Part shown: in pieces, positions 44,778 through 57,079 of the stretch
Layout: the number at the start of each line of letters is the position of its first letter
How positions within the stretch are numbered: the stretch's first letter is position 1
Source: Linyphia triangularis
Lineage: Eukaryota > Arthropoda > Arachnida > Araneae > Linyphiidae
Length of the DNA stretch: 64,000 nucleotides
Reading direction: 5' to 3'
Assembly: GCA_963978545.1 (NCBI GenBank)
Contig: OZ021730.1
Location: forward strand, 11,539,796 to 11,603,795
Translations under genes and position numbers: made by a program
The notes under the pieces: model-generated
The model's input: the letters and a program-made list of their open reading frames with translations, nothing else
Told to the model about the DNA's origin: nothing
Database searches by the model: none

Positions 44778-47700
44778 TGGCTTCTTTTGTTTCTTGGAAC
44801 TGTCGCGGTTTTAGGTCTAGGAAGGATGATGTTAAGAACATCGTTTCTACTTACCATCCAGCATGTTTGGCCCTTCAAGAAACTTTCTTGAAGGATACTT
44901 ATACATCTAAGATCCGTAGGTATAGCTGCATTAGGAAAGATGTTACCCGTGGTAATACAGTGTCTGGAAGAGTATGTCTTTTTATTTCTCATGATTTTCC
45001 CAGCACTGTACTCACACTACGCACATCTCTACAGGCTGTGGCTGCGAGACTTCATTTTCAGTCCCTTCTCACAGTCTGTTGCATATACCTACCACCACAT
45101 GCTATCATCCGCCAAGAGGAGCTAAATGATCTGATAGACCAGCTTCCAGCTCCATTTCTATTGCTTGGTGACTTTAATGGACACAGTACTATGTGGGGTA
45201 ATGATAATACGAACCCTCGTGGGAGACAGATTGAAAAGTTATCTGATCACTGTCTCTGTCTCCTGAATAATGAGGAGAAAACCTATTTTCATGAACCCAC
45301 TAGAACATTCCATTCACTTGACTTAGCCATTTGTTCCCCTATACTTTTGCCATATTTGAATTTTGCTGTTGGAAGTGATCTACACAACAGTGATCACTTC
45401 CCTGTCCTCATTTCCCATGCAGGTAGTAGCGTGACCAACCGCCTACCTACTTACATATACAATAGGGCAAATTGGGACAAATTTTCTGAATTGGCTGTTA
45501 TAACGGGAACAATGGTGAACAGTGAGGATGTTGATACTGCTGTCCAAAATGTCACTGAAGCAATTTTAAATGCTGCAGACTCCACTATTCCTAAGACATC
45601 ACCTAGAACACTGCGACACTGTAAACCATACTGGAATGCAGACTGTCAATCTGCATACAAGAAGCAAAAGAAGCTATGGGGTATCTTCCGCAGATACCCA
45701 ACTACAGGAAACCTTATCGCCTTTAAAAAGGCTAAGGCATTTGCTCGTAGAGTTAGACGTCAGAGTCAGAAGGATTCTTGGATAAGTTATGTCTCTTCAA
45801 TTACATCTAAAACATCAAGCAAGCAGTTGTGGAAGAAGGTTAGAGCAGCCAACGTTTTGTATCCGGAATATTCTTGTCCGATACTTCAAACCAGAGTTGC
45901 TGTGTTCTCTTCCCCTGAAGATATTGCTAACCTTATCGGTGAAACATTTGAAAGAGTATCCAGTTCCGATTCTTATAGTTCTACTTTTCTATTGACTAAG
46001 AATCGTGCTGAACAGACTGGAATTAACTTCAAAAGCAATATTGAATATTCCTACAACTGTGACCTTAAGATGTACGAATTGAAGAGCGCTTTATCTAAAG
46101 CCCATAACACCAGTCCAGGTCCAGATGGGATCAGTTACCAAATGCTTCGCCATTTAAGTCCAGATTCTCTTTTTAACATTCTTTTTCTCTTTAATAGAAT
46201 CTGGAAGGAGAACATCTTTCCTACCTTGTGGCGGGAAGCTACAGTAATCCCCATTCTGAAACTTGGAAAGGATCCCAAGGATCCTCTGAGCTATCGACCG
46301 ATAGCCTTAACGAGCTGCCTCTGTAAGACCTTTGAACGTATTGTAAACGCCCGACTCTCTTACATGTTGGAAAAAGATGGATGTATTTCACCTTTTCAGA
46401 GTGGGTTCCGACGAGGACGGTCCACTCTTGATAACATCGTGAAACTAGAAACAGATGTCCGTAATGCCTTTGTGCAAAGGAATCATCTAGTTTCAATCTT
46501 TTTCGACATTGAGAAGGCGTATGATCATACGTGGCGATATGGTATCCTGCAAACCCTATTTAAATTTGGTTTTAGGGGTAATCTTCCCCTTTTTATTCAA
46601 AACTTTTTATCATCTCGTGTTTTTAGAGTTCGCATTGGAACTTCATTTTCTAATTATTTTAATCAATCTGAAGGAGTTCCTCAAGGTTACGTTTTAAGTG
46701 TCACCCTTTTTAACCTTCACATCAGTAACATCGTTCATGTGCTTTCACCCTTTGTTCATGGAACTTTGTATGTTGATGATTTGCCAATCTCATGCCAAGG
46801 ATCAAACATGCGCTTAATTGAATGTCAATTACAAACTGCTGTTAACAGACTTGTAGAATGGTGTGACAAAAACGGCCATAAACTGTCACCATCTAAAAGC
46901 AGTTGCATCCACTTCTGTAGGAGGAGGGGTCTTCACCCTGACCCTGAAATCCACATACGCAATTCTCCAATCCCAGTTGTGAATCAGATAAGATACTTGG
47001 GAGTCATTTTCGACAGCAAGTTGAATTTTCTCCCACATATTTTATACTTGCGCAAGAAGTGCGATAGGTCGCTTAATATCCTCAAAGTACTTTCAAATAC
47101 TTCTTGGGGTGCTGACCGCACTTCTTTGCTGCTTATTTACCAATCTGTAATTTTATCTCGCCTTGATTACGGATGTGTTGCGTATGGGTCTGCAGGAGTA
47201 TCCCTTCTACGAAGATTGGATACTGTCCATCACACTGCTGCCCGTATTTGTTCAGGTGCATTTCGCACTTCACCCATTGAAAGTCTGTTGACAGAGTGTA
47301 GTCTACTTCCACTTGACTTGAGACGGAAAAAATTAAGCGCCAACTACTACTGTAGAATTATGTCTGATCCTTTTCACCCTTTACGTAAGTTGAGACTTGA
47401 TGCTTATCTTGGTAGGTTATATGATGCTCGTCCATCTAACATTCGACCATTTTCTGAAAGAGCGAAATCCATCTTGATGGATGCAGCTCTAAGTGACGTA
47501 GTTACCCAAACATTTATCACTCAATCCTTTCCACCGTGGGATATTCCATCTATCCACTTTCTCAATCCATTTGCGATGTATTGCAAGGCAGACACTGCCC
47601 CAGAAATATTGCAACAAATCTTTTGTGATCACCGCTCTCAGTATGCTGACTATGAAGCAGTTTTTACTGATGGATCCAAAGCAGGTGAACGTGTTGGCTG

Positions 47701-48453
47701 CGGTACTGTATCCGACACATCCACAGTCGCTTTTACACTTCATAAATCCTGCTCGGTTTTCACTTCTGAGATGACAGCAATTTCTTGTGCACTGCTGCAT
47801 ATCTCACTCTGCCACAATCGCAAATTTTGTGTGTATACTGACAGTTTAAGTTCTTTGTCAAGTCTGGAGCAGGTTAAAACCAATAGCCATCCACACTTGC
47901 TTTTGACATTTTGTCAAAGTTACACACACTTGAGAGGAAAGGATTTACTATATTATTCTGCTGGGTACCTAGTCACATGGGAATTTCAGGCAATGAATTG
48001 GCTGATTCTGCTGCTAAAGCGGCTTCAATCCCGCTGCAGCAGCCAGTTCCCTACCAAGATATTAAGACATCAATTCACAAGTTCATATTATCCTTACGTC
48101 AAGAAACATGGGATTTGCAGGTTAATAACAAACTTCATTTCATCAAAAATCATCTTCGTAAATGGCCAGTTAATCCTATGCGTCGGACAGATGTCAAACT
48201 GACTCGTCTGCGCATTGGTCATACCCGATTGACGCATCGACACCTATTGCTGGGAAAAGATCCACCTGTTTGCGATACTTGTCGTTGCGATCTTTCTGTG
48301 GCTCATATTTTAATTTCTTGTCCAAAGTTCCAGTCACATCGTCTTAGGTTTTTTAAATGTACCAGTTTAAGTCTTCAAGATTTGATTAGGGAAACTCCCC
48401 ATCCAAATCTTTTTGCATTTTTAAGATCAATCGGGTTTTTAAATCACATCTAG
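44777..48453 (+). pseudogene. LINE element 4 ORF2, single frameshift in RNase H
   Basis: The frame is open from 44,777 through endonuclease and RT (YVDD present) into RNase H. Near 47,900 the frame shifts; the correct phase continues in 47,911-48,453 (FCWVPSHMGISGNELAD to the C-terminus). Other unusual changes against element 5 are YVLS for CVLS and LPIS for MQIS beside the active site. The same frameshift is present in the duplicate at 54,963-56,454. Confidence 0.92.
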
Positions 48454-48531
48454 TGTTTTAAACATATCCATTTTTAAAATTTTATTAACATCTTCATTTT
48501 AGAAATGTGATTTTAACATTCTTAAATTATA

Positions 48532-48652
48532 TTCTGTCACCTCTCATCATATTTATAATTCATCTTCCATCCTAGTTTTTCTTTTATCTTTTGTTTTGGC
48601 GCAGCATGGCCCTTGTGTTGCCTTTGCGCCATAAAACCTCAATCAAACAAAA
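48532..48652 (+). repeat. 121-bp LINE 3'-end repeat, proximal copy
   Basis: TTCTGTCACCTCTCATC through the 3' hairpin to CAATCAAACAAA is identical to 49,147-49,267. The two copies flank the viral fragment. Confidence 0.9.
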
Positions 48653-49131
48653 CCAGTCAAGGACAGTCCCCACGATTCTCGTCTCAATTGTTGCACCTTG
48701 ACCATGGAACACCAATCCTCTTCCTCCATAATTTGTAATGTTCTCTTGCTGTAAACACTGCGGGTGAAGTATTCAACCTGCCTCTCCAGCATTAGTTCAA
48801 GACAATTGGTTAGTTCGCGTCGGCCTATTTTGTGGTGGGTCACATGTTGAATCGACCTTGTACGATTAAACCGCCCCAGTAATGATTCTCTGATGCCAAT
48901 ATTGCTTAGCGACCAAAGGTAGTTCATGACACGGGGATTAGTGGGCTGAATCCGGAACAAGTCATCGACAAACTCTGCCTCCACTTGATCAATTTCCATG
49001 CTAAAGAGGGACTTGAATGTTTTGTTGACTGTATAATTTACTAAGCAAGATTGCAATGATTCTCTCAAAAAGCTCTCGACTTGTCTTGGCATGTCAATGT
49101 TGAGACTGACAGGATCCTTCACCAACACACC
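48653..49131 (-). pseudogene. Endogenous viral element: fragment of a mononegavirus-like L polymerase (copy 1)
   Basis: The minus-strand frame encodes about 160 residues that fit the large polymerase (L) protein of non-segmented negative-strand RNA viruses downstream of the catalytic core. Seen are PTNPRVMNYLWSLSNIG, ESLLGRFNRTRSI and a closing LRRESWG motif. The fragment ends abruptly at a LINE tail on the C-terminal side and at about 49,131 on the other. The apparent start methionine near 49,155 lies in filler and LINE sequence. The viral family (rhabdo-, chu- or nyami-like) cannot be settled by eye. Confidence 0.7.
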
Positions 49132-49146
49132 TCTGTCTGAGACACC

Positions 49147-49267
49147 TTCTGTCACCTCTCATCATATTTATAATTCATCTTCCATCCTAGTTTTTCTTTT
49201 ATCTTTTGTTTTGGCGCAGCATGGCCCTTGTGTTGCCTTTGCGCCATAAAACCTCAATCAAACAAAC
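49147..49267 (+). repeat. 121-bp LINE 3'-end repeat, distal copy
   Basis: Identical to 48,532-48,652. It is followed by the CAAA tail and the 13-bp TSD of element 4. Confidence 0.9.
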
Positions 49268-49270
49268 AAA

Positions 49271-49283
49271 CTAAGTAATAAAG
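49271..49283. repeat. 13-bp TSD of LINE element 4, right copy
   Basis: CTAAGTAATAAAG matches 37,286-37,298. Confidence 0.88.
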
Positions 49284-51462
49284 AGTGTTCCATTCCTTGT
49301 CAAAAGGGGAGGGGGAAGATTGTCCATTCCGAGCAAATCTCTTGTGTGGTTCTTTTGCCTCCCCGCGGGCAAAACAGACCTTTCCTTTCTTTTTTTTCTT
49401 TTCGCACTCCTGACGTCCTGACCCTGTCGTAGGAAAGAGTGACACTTTTTCTGTGCTGGATGGTCCATTTGATTTTCTTGTTTAGGGAGTCCGTGCAGTT
49501 CCCTCTTTCTTCTTTGGCGGTGATTCAATGGCTGTCTCCCTTGGAGCACTGGGTTCATGGCGATTTGGTGACGGTTGGCGATTTCTCGGCGGTCTTTCCT
49601 GTAGATGATATTGGCGATTTGATGGCGATTTCTCAGTGGTCTTTCCTGTAGATGATATTGGCGATTTGATGGCGATTTCTCCGTGGTCTTTCTTGTAGAT
49701 GATATTGGCGATTTCTCAGTGGTCTTTCCTGTAGATGATATTGGCGATTTGATGACGGTATCCTCCTCTTGGATTTTTCTTTGTTCTTGAAGGAAAGATT
49801 CGATGATGTAGATATCCTTGTAAACCATCACTTCTAATCTTCGCATGCTGGTGCCTGTTGAGGTAGGTGACCCTTGCCTGTTGTTTGACCTGAGTTTCCA
49901 TCGTCCTCCCTGAAGACTGTTAGGTTGTTATAGGTAGCCCTTGTTTCGATTATTATATTTGTTGTAAAAGAACTCGTTCCAACTAAATTCTGCCAGCAGA
50001 TTTTTCATTGAATAGAGCAACTTTCTTTAAATTTCACTGTAGGTATTGGCGCCTTTACCACAATGAAACAAATGCATGCCTTGTTTGCTTAACTATTTAA
50101 TTTAAAGGGTACATCTTATTCTCCAGCAAATCCCAAATCAAACCCCCGCAACTACTCACACTCCACCAAGCAAATTAACAATTTATTAAATTTTTTTTAA
50201 ACATTTAAATCCACACAAAATTTAGACTTCAAATTATTTCTATATCCAATCCAAAGAAAAGATTGTTTTATCTAAACCCTTTGCCAAAACTCTTTGTCTC
50301 TTACATCAGTCAAATTTTTCTTAAATTTCCTTAAATTATTAACCTTCCTCCAATCAAATAATGTACTCCTGCCAAAATCAGACTCTCAGAAAAACAATCA
50401 CCAAGTTTATTTTTCGAAAAAATTTCAGCACATTTATCCATTTTCTTTTTCCTTATTTTTAAATAAACACCAAAACTATTTATTTTTGTTTATATATATA
50501 CTGTATGACATCATCCAATCAAACCCACCAAAAAAACCTGCTCCTTACATTCGATTCAAAGCTCTCCCCTTTTGGACACCTAACAAAAATATCATTCAAG
50601 TAAAACCCCTCACAAAATTTTTCTATCCCTTCTTGATACCTGTCCTAAATCAAACATCTGTTTTCACTCCACAAAAAAAAAAATTCCACATTTCCATTTC
50701 CTCGACTGGAACTCGTTTTTTTTCTTTCTTTGTTTGACCCCCACGTGACCTTCTACTCTTAGCGACCCCCGTCTTTAGAAAAATCTTTTGTGGTACATGG
50801 CGACACTGTGACCCACCAATTAGAAACCCCCTCTGAAACGTGTACTTGACCATTCAACGAGCTTATACTAGCTAGCCATCGTCCGTACTGCACAGTTCCC
50901 CGGCAATTTCTCAAGTTACCTCGAACAAATTGGCTCCTTCAGTGCCATTTTTTTGTGTAACGCGTGTCGCTCTTTTAAACTTTATTTTAAAATCCTTTTA
51001 AATTTTTTCTTTTCTTAAATTCTATGTAATCATGTGTATCAAGATTAACAGTGTACAACCCTGTTGGATTTTTATCAACCATCTCTGTAAGTACCCATTT
51101 TTTTTATTATTATTATTATTATTTTTTTTTTTTTTTTTTTAACCTTTCTATTTGCCACGTTGCAATTAATTTCGTGAATTTCCTTTTCTTTACGAAACTG
51201 AGTGTATCTGATATCCGTATGTTTTTTTCCTTGTAAAATTAAGCGTGTTCATTTATGTAAAACAAAGGTCATTGTATTTTTGTAGCCTTTCTTCTTTTAA
51301 AATTAACAGTCTCAGATGTTAAATTATCATGGTTTTCTGCTATGCATACAAAGATCTGAGTCTACACTAAAATCTCAAAATCTGTGTAATAATTTATTTA
51401 TTTTGTTATACTGGCATCCAAAAGACAAATTTATTAAAATTATAATATTTTTTTTTTTTTTT
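49284..51462. other. Unclassified region beside the gypsy-like element
   Basis: A ~48-bp minisatellite (GTGGTCTTTCCTGTAGATGATATTG) with about four units lies at 49,585-49,760 and keeps a minus-strand frame open (49,846-49,271) without a known domain. The rest is AT-rich, with an ATT/T-run at 51,098-51,140. It may contain the 3' LTR of the element at 51,463-54,944, but no paired LTR is in the window. Confidence 0.45.
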
Positions 51463-54400
51463 TTACATTAAATAATCTCTTTTTGTGGCTAATTTACGTA
51501 ATTTCGTTACACTTACCTTCCATTCTAAACCCAATTTTTCGTCTTGCAACATGACAGTGTTTCTGGTTAACGTCTTTTTTATCTTAAACGGGCCTTCAAA
51601 GGTATTCATTCCCACTTTGCTAAGGATTTCAACCATAACATTATCCCCTTCTGCGAACATAATATTGTTACTCTTTTCTATTAAATATTGTGACACTTTG
51701 TTTTGTCTATCCACCATGTTTTTATCCGCTTGCTTATAAACTTCCCTAGCAGTTTTTTGTACTTCTTCTACAAACCTTGGAATATCCCAGTTTTCTTCTA
51801 ACGTACAATCTCCAATTAAGTTTTGAAATAACTGCGGGGTTTCTCTTCCAAAATGTACCTGGTTCGGTCTCATTTTCAGAGTGGAATGCCAAGAGCTATT
51901 ATGATATGCAACATGAAAATCAATGGCCAATTTTAAACTGTATCCTTCGTATTGTAAACATGCCAAAGTGTTTTTTAAACTTTTATGGCAAGCTTCAATC
52001 TTGCCAGCCTGAAAAGGTGAGAAACTTAAGGAATGTTTTAATTGTACGCCGCATAATTTTGTAAGATGGTACATCACTTGACCTGTAAAAGCCGTTCCTA
52101 GATCTGAGTGTATACTTTCCACTTTGTGGTATGTTGTGAAATATTCCAACAGATGTTTTGCAATAGTCTCTGCCTTTTGGTTATTCATTAAGTATGCTCG
52201 AAAATGCTTAGAATACGCGTCTACACATGTAAAAATATACAAATCAGTGTTTTTAACATATACTACATCAATATATAGTTGCTCTCCAGGTCTTTTTGGC
52301 AAAATAACCTTTCCACTTGGCCACTTCCTATTCCTAACGGGCTTAAATTTGTTGCAAATTTCACATGACAAAATTTTAGATTTAAGATCACCATACGCTC
52401 CATTCCAAAAATATTGTTGGGTTAAATTTTCCCATTCCTTTGAAATTCCAAAGTGTGAGAAATGTATAATCTTTAGAGCTTCTCCTCTAAGTTGATCCGG
52501 TATAACAATAGTTTTAATAAAACCTCCCAACTTTTCCCTTCTAATATGCATCAAAAGACAGCTCTCTGGGTCAATGTAAAATTCATGCAACTTTGCTTTG
52601 TTTATCAACTTACTATTTTTTATAAGGTTCCTCATTTCTATTATTTTGGGATCTTTTAACTGTTCATTTAAAATTCTTTCATTTGACATGTTAATGATCT
52701 TTCCCTTATTTAAAACACTTACACACTTGTTTTCCGTTAACTTACCTGAACCCCATATTTTCTCTTCTGCAGATTCATACTCTTCTGTCTCTATAGCTTG
52801 ACCAATTAAAACATTTATTCTTTCATTTTGTCTTACTTGATTATCAACTGGTTCGTTTGTACTTTCTATCGCTTCTGTTGATGCAGTGTGTATATCACTT
52901 TCGTGTTCGTGTTCCCAAACCATTCTAGAGAGCATGTCAGGTAACAAGTTTTTTTTTCCCTCTAAATATATAAATTTGAAATCGTAATTTTCTGATAATT
53001 CCAAAAGCCAATTATTCATAATGCTTGTAGGATTTTGAAGTCTTAAATTGTATTTTAAACACTGATGATCAGAAATTAATACAAAACGTTTACCAATTAA
53101 GTATTCTCTGAAATGGCGACAACTCTGTAATATCGCATACAGCTCCAATTTAGTTGCTGTGTACCTCTTTTGACTTCCCTTTAGCGTTCTGGAAAAATAA
53201 CTAATGGGCTTCAAAATGCCCTCTCTTTTCTGAAGCAGTACGCTTGATATATTTAAGCCTGAGGCGTCACATTGTAAATAAAATTTCTCCTGTAAATTAG
53301 GTTGTATTACAATAGGTGCTCTAAAAAATTGTGCTTGTAATGTTTCAAAGGCCTTGTTGCAAATATCATCCCAGTTAAATCTTGTACCCTTACACAAAAG
53401 TGCTTCCAAAGGATCCGTTAATTCTGCGAAATCCCCAATCAAAGTTCGAAAGTAATTGCATACCCCCAAAAACCTTTTGATTTCTTTTGTGTTTCTTGGC
53501 CTAGCAAAATTTACCACTTTATCAATATTTTGCTGATTTGGCTGTATGCCATCTTGACTTATTTCGAACCCCAGGAAACTTATTTTTGTTTTCATAAACT
53601 GACATTTGCTAGGTGCCAAAGTTAAATTGTAGCTTTTTAATCTCTCAAAGACCTGCTCCAATACCTCTAGCATTTCTTCTTTTAGTTGATCGGCTAGGTT
53701 GCTTGAGGTAGACACAGGTATTGCTTCCAAGGCTTCATCCAGAGTTGAGTACTTGTTGTAAGTATTCCTTCTCCCTCTAAATGCAGGTACTGAACATACT
53801 TGATTGATCCTCTCACCCTCTATGTTCCTGGGCGCCCCTCGTTGTGGTTTAGACCAGTAAGAATACATCCCATCTTTCTCCGGTTCCAACATCGACACTT
53901 TGGTTTTGGTTTGATTTGGATAGGCACCCCATTCGTTCCTTGGAGTGAATTTTACATTAAATAACCAATTCAATATTTCTAATGGTTCACCCCAACATTG
54001 GAAAGTGGATAGCAACTTCAACTGTACATGTATGTTGAACCAATTGCCTACTACAGGATGCAAAATTTTCATTTTCAAAAGAGACTTCTCTACAGTCTTG
54101 TATACCCACTCATCAGTGAAATTGGCACCTTTGAAATCCTCAGTTACAGCAATCATCTCTGGTAGAAGAACGAAATGGTGTTCAATGTGTGGCTTAATAG
54201 CAATCCATGAAATCGCCAGAGTGGGCAATAAATTCCAATCTCCAGCAGCAATCTGTTCCACTATACGCTTCTGGACCACTGAAACACATTGCGCTTTTAT
54301 CCAAGTCCAGTATCTAGTTTTTATGTCTTGTACTGTTTTATGATTCATTTTCATTCCTGTTTTAGTTTTGACCCTGTCACCTGTATTTTCTAACTTAATC

Positions 54401-54573
54401 AAATTACTTAGGTGGGCCAAAGGACCTATTGACATGGGTCTACTCTTCTTTAATTTGTCTCTGACATACTTCCCCTGCGCAAATATTTCGCAAAAAGCAG
54501 GCAATCCTAGTTCTCTTGTGACAGTGTTCTTTTGATAAAGGAGACAGTCTTCTGTTTTGATGGCCATTTGCAT
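51463..54573 (-). pseudogene. gag-pol of the gypsy-like element, RT active half deleted
   Basis: Residues 1 to about 290 are gag-like, with no knuckles seen. From about 292 the RT thumb side follows (KSYNLTLAPSKCQF, FLGFEISQDG), so protease and the RT palm with its YxDD are missing. RNase H is present (QCDASG near 436, TKLEL, SDHQCL near 502). Integrase has the HHCC finger (HFSHFG, CEIC near 704-740) and D, D and E candidates at about 769, 824 and 861. An open frame over a deletion of this size is unusual, but the product cannot reverse-transcribe by itself. Confidence 0.85.
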
Positions 54574-54589
54574 AGCAGATAGAAAAGGC

Positions 54590-54944
54590 TACCATACTCC
54601 CATGTCTCCTATTTTCATAAGTGCGTCCTTTGCTCCTTTCATTGTGTTCGAGTTTGGTTCCCATTTTTCTTGTTTCCACCCTGGTTCATCAATTTGGTCG
54701 AGGTATTTGTAAAGGGAGATTTCACCTTTGTCGTAAGTAGTTTTTTCACTTACCATGTATTGTATATGGAAATTTCCCACTTGTCGGGCATTGTAATCCA
54801 GAACCAGGTCAAAGTCCCCCGCAATTACTTTCATTTGCTTGCCGAATCCTCCATATAGTTTTGCCAGTAATTCTTTATCTTCCGGGATATCTAGTTTCAT
54901 TCTTTTCTTGGGGGGACATTGACACTGGGTTCTCTATTCGCCAT
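54590..54944 (-). pseudogene. gag N-terminal piece of the gypsy-like element
   Basis: Begins MANREPSVN and continues, after a one-base shift near 54,900, with MKLDIPEDKELLAKLYGG. A stop near 54,590 separates it from the long frame. Confidence 0.65.
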
Positions 54945-54962
54945 TGTGGTTTTTATGGATTG

Positions 54963-56454
54963 CATTGATTATGGATGTGTTGCGTATGGGTCTGCAGGAG
55001 TATCCCTTCTACGAAGATTGGATACTGTCCATCACACTGCTGCCCGTATTTGTTCAGGTGCATTTCGCACTTCACCCATTGAAAGTCTGTTGACAGAGTG
55101 TAGTCTACTTCCACTTGACTTGAGACGGAAAAAATTAAGCGCCAACTACTACTGTAGAATTATGTCTGATCCTTTTCACCCTTTACGTAAGTTGAGACTT
55201 GATGCTTATCTTGGTAGGTTATATGATGCTCGTCCATCTAACATCCGACCATTTTCTGAAAGAGCGAAATCCATCTTGATGGATGCAGCTCTAAGTGACG
55301 TAGTTACCCAAACATTTATCACTCAATCCTTTCCACCGTGGGATATTCCATCTATCCACTTTCTCAATCCATTTGCGATGTATTGCAAGGCAGACACTGC
55401 CCCAGAAATATTGCAACAAATCTTTTGTGATCACCGCTCTCAGTATGCTGACTATGAAGCAGTTTTTACTGATGGATCCAAAGCAGGTGAACGTGTTGGC
55501 TGCGGTACTGTGTCCGACACATCCACAGTCGCTTTTACACTTCATAAATCCTGCTCGGTTTTCACTTCTGAGATGACAGCAATTTCTTGTGCACTGCTGC
55601 ATATCTCACTCTGCCACAATCGCAAATTTTGTGTGTATACTGACAGTTTAAGTTCTTTGTCAAGTCTGGAGCAGGTTAAAACCAATAGCCATCCACACTT
55701 GCTTTTGACATTTTGTCAAAGTTACACACACTTGAGAGGAAAGGATTTACTATATTATTCTGCTGGGTACCTAGTCACATGGGAATTTCAGGCAATGAAT
55801 TGGCTGATTCTGCTGCTAAAGCGGCTTCAATCCCGCTGCAGCAGCCAGTTCCCTACCAAGATATTAAGACATCAATTCACAAGTTCATATTATCCTTACG
55901 TCAAGAAACGTGGGATTTGCAGGTTAATAACAAACTTCATTTCATCAAAAATCATCTTCGTAAATGGCCAGTTAATCCTATGCGTCGGACAGATGTCAAA
56001 CTGACTCGTCTGCGCATTGGTCATACCCGATTGACGCATCGACACCTATTGCTGGGAAAAGATCCACCTGTTTGCGATACTTGTCGTTGCGATCTTTCTG
56101 TGGCTCATATTTTAATTTCTTGTCCAAAGTTTCAGTCACATCGTCTTAGGTTTTTTAAATGTACCAGTTTAAGTCTTCAAGATTTGATTAGGGAAACTCC
56201 CCATCCAAATCTTTTTGCATTTTTAAGATCAATCGGGTTTTTAAATCACATCTAGTGTTTTAAACATATCCATTTTTAAAATTTTATTAACATCTTCATT
56301 TTAGAAATGTGATTTTAACATTCTTAAATTATATTCTGTCACCTCTCATCATATTTATAATTCATCTTCCATCCTAGTTTTTCTTTTATCTTTTGTTTTG
56401 GCGCAGCATGGCCCTTGTGTTGCCTTTGCGCCATAAAACCTCAATCAAACAAAA
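54963..56454 (+). repeat. Duplicate of the LINE element 4 3' part (47,164-48,652)
   Basis: Near-identical to element 4 from the RT thumb to the tail, including its RNase H frameshift. The shared mutation plus the shared viral flank show that it is a copy of the same locus and not an independent LINE family member. The reading frames 54,919-56,004 and 55,713-56,255 are this broken ORF2. Confidence 0.93.
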
Positions 56455-57076
56455 CCAGTCAAGGACAGTCCCCACGATTCTCGTCTCAATTGTTGCACCT
56501 TGACCATGGAACACCAATCCTCTTCCTCCATAATTTGTAATGTTCTCTTGCTGTAAACACCGCGGGTGAAGTATTCAACCTGCCTCTCCAGCATTAGTTC
56601 AAGACAATTGGTTAGTTCGTGTCGGCCTATTTTGTGGTGGGTCACATGTTGAATCGACCTTGTACGATTAAACCGCCCCAGTAATGATTCTCTGATGCCA
56701 ATATTGCTTAGCGACCAAAGGTAGTTCATGACACGGGGATTAGTGGGCTGAATCCGGAACAAGTCATCGACAAACTCTGCCTCCACTTGATCAATTTCCA
56801 TGCTAAAGAGGGACTTGAATGTTTTGTTGACTGTATAATTTACTAAGCAAGATTGCAATGATTCTCTCAAAAAGCTCTCGACTTGTCTTGGCATGTCAAT
56901 GTTGAGTCTGACAGGATCCTTCACCAACACCTTCATGTCTCGACGAGAGAAAAATCGAGATTGACATATTTCTTTATAGGATCTCGCACATCAGGGTAAT
57001 GTACATAGAAAAATCGGATCATAGATAAAGCCTCCGACAGTATGTCTGGGCTGCCACGGATACAGTACGCTCCAGT
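56455..57076 (-). pseudogene. Endogenous viral element: mononegavirus-like L fragment (copy 2, longer)
   Basis: The same L-like sequence as 48,653-49,131 starts at the same LINE-tail junction, with a few substitutions. It extends about 140 bases further upstream in the viral gene, where a different phase reads IRFFYVHYPDVRDPIKKY, also L-like. A frameshift therefore lies at about 56,936-56,945. It ends where array A begins. Confidence 0.7.
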
Positions 57077-57079
57077 CTA

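Larger units (their letters stand above)
37299..49270 (+). mobile_element. LINE element 4 (subfamily B), hosting LINE 5 and a viral fragment
   Basis: The 5' end CCCCTCAGGGGG and the 3' CAAA tail are bounded by a 13-bp TSD. LINE element 5 (38,875-44,540) splits ORF1. Near the 3' end an antisense viral L-gene fragment (48,653-49,131) lies between two copies of the last 121 bp of the 3' UTR. ORF2 carries one frameshift. Confidence 0.88.
51463..54944 (-). mobile_element. Ty3/gypsy-like retrotransposon, internally deleted, LTRs not identified
   Basis: On the minus strand gag-like sequence begins at an ATG near 54,944. One base shift follows near 54,900 and a stop near 54,590. A 1,036-residue open frame (54,573-51,463) then joins gag directly to the later part of pol. 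The right end is cut by the LINE/virus duplication at 54,963. Confidence 0.85.

Noticed and set aside
50035..50060. Primer-binding site (TTGGCGCC) of an LTR element
   Set aside because: Orientation does not agree with the gypsy-like element at 51,463-54,944 and no LTR pair was found.
50294..50737. 147-residue frame
   Set aside because: Phe-, Lys- and Asn-rich translation of AT-rich DNA with no homology recognised.
54919..56004. Independent gene of 361 residues
   Set aside because: It is the duplicated, frameshifted 3' part of LINE element 4 with a few codons of flanking sequence.
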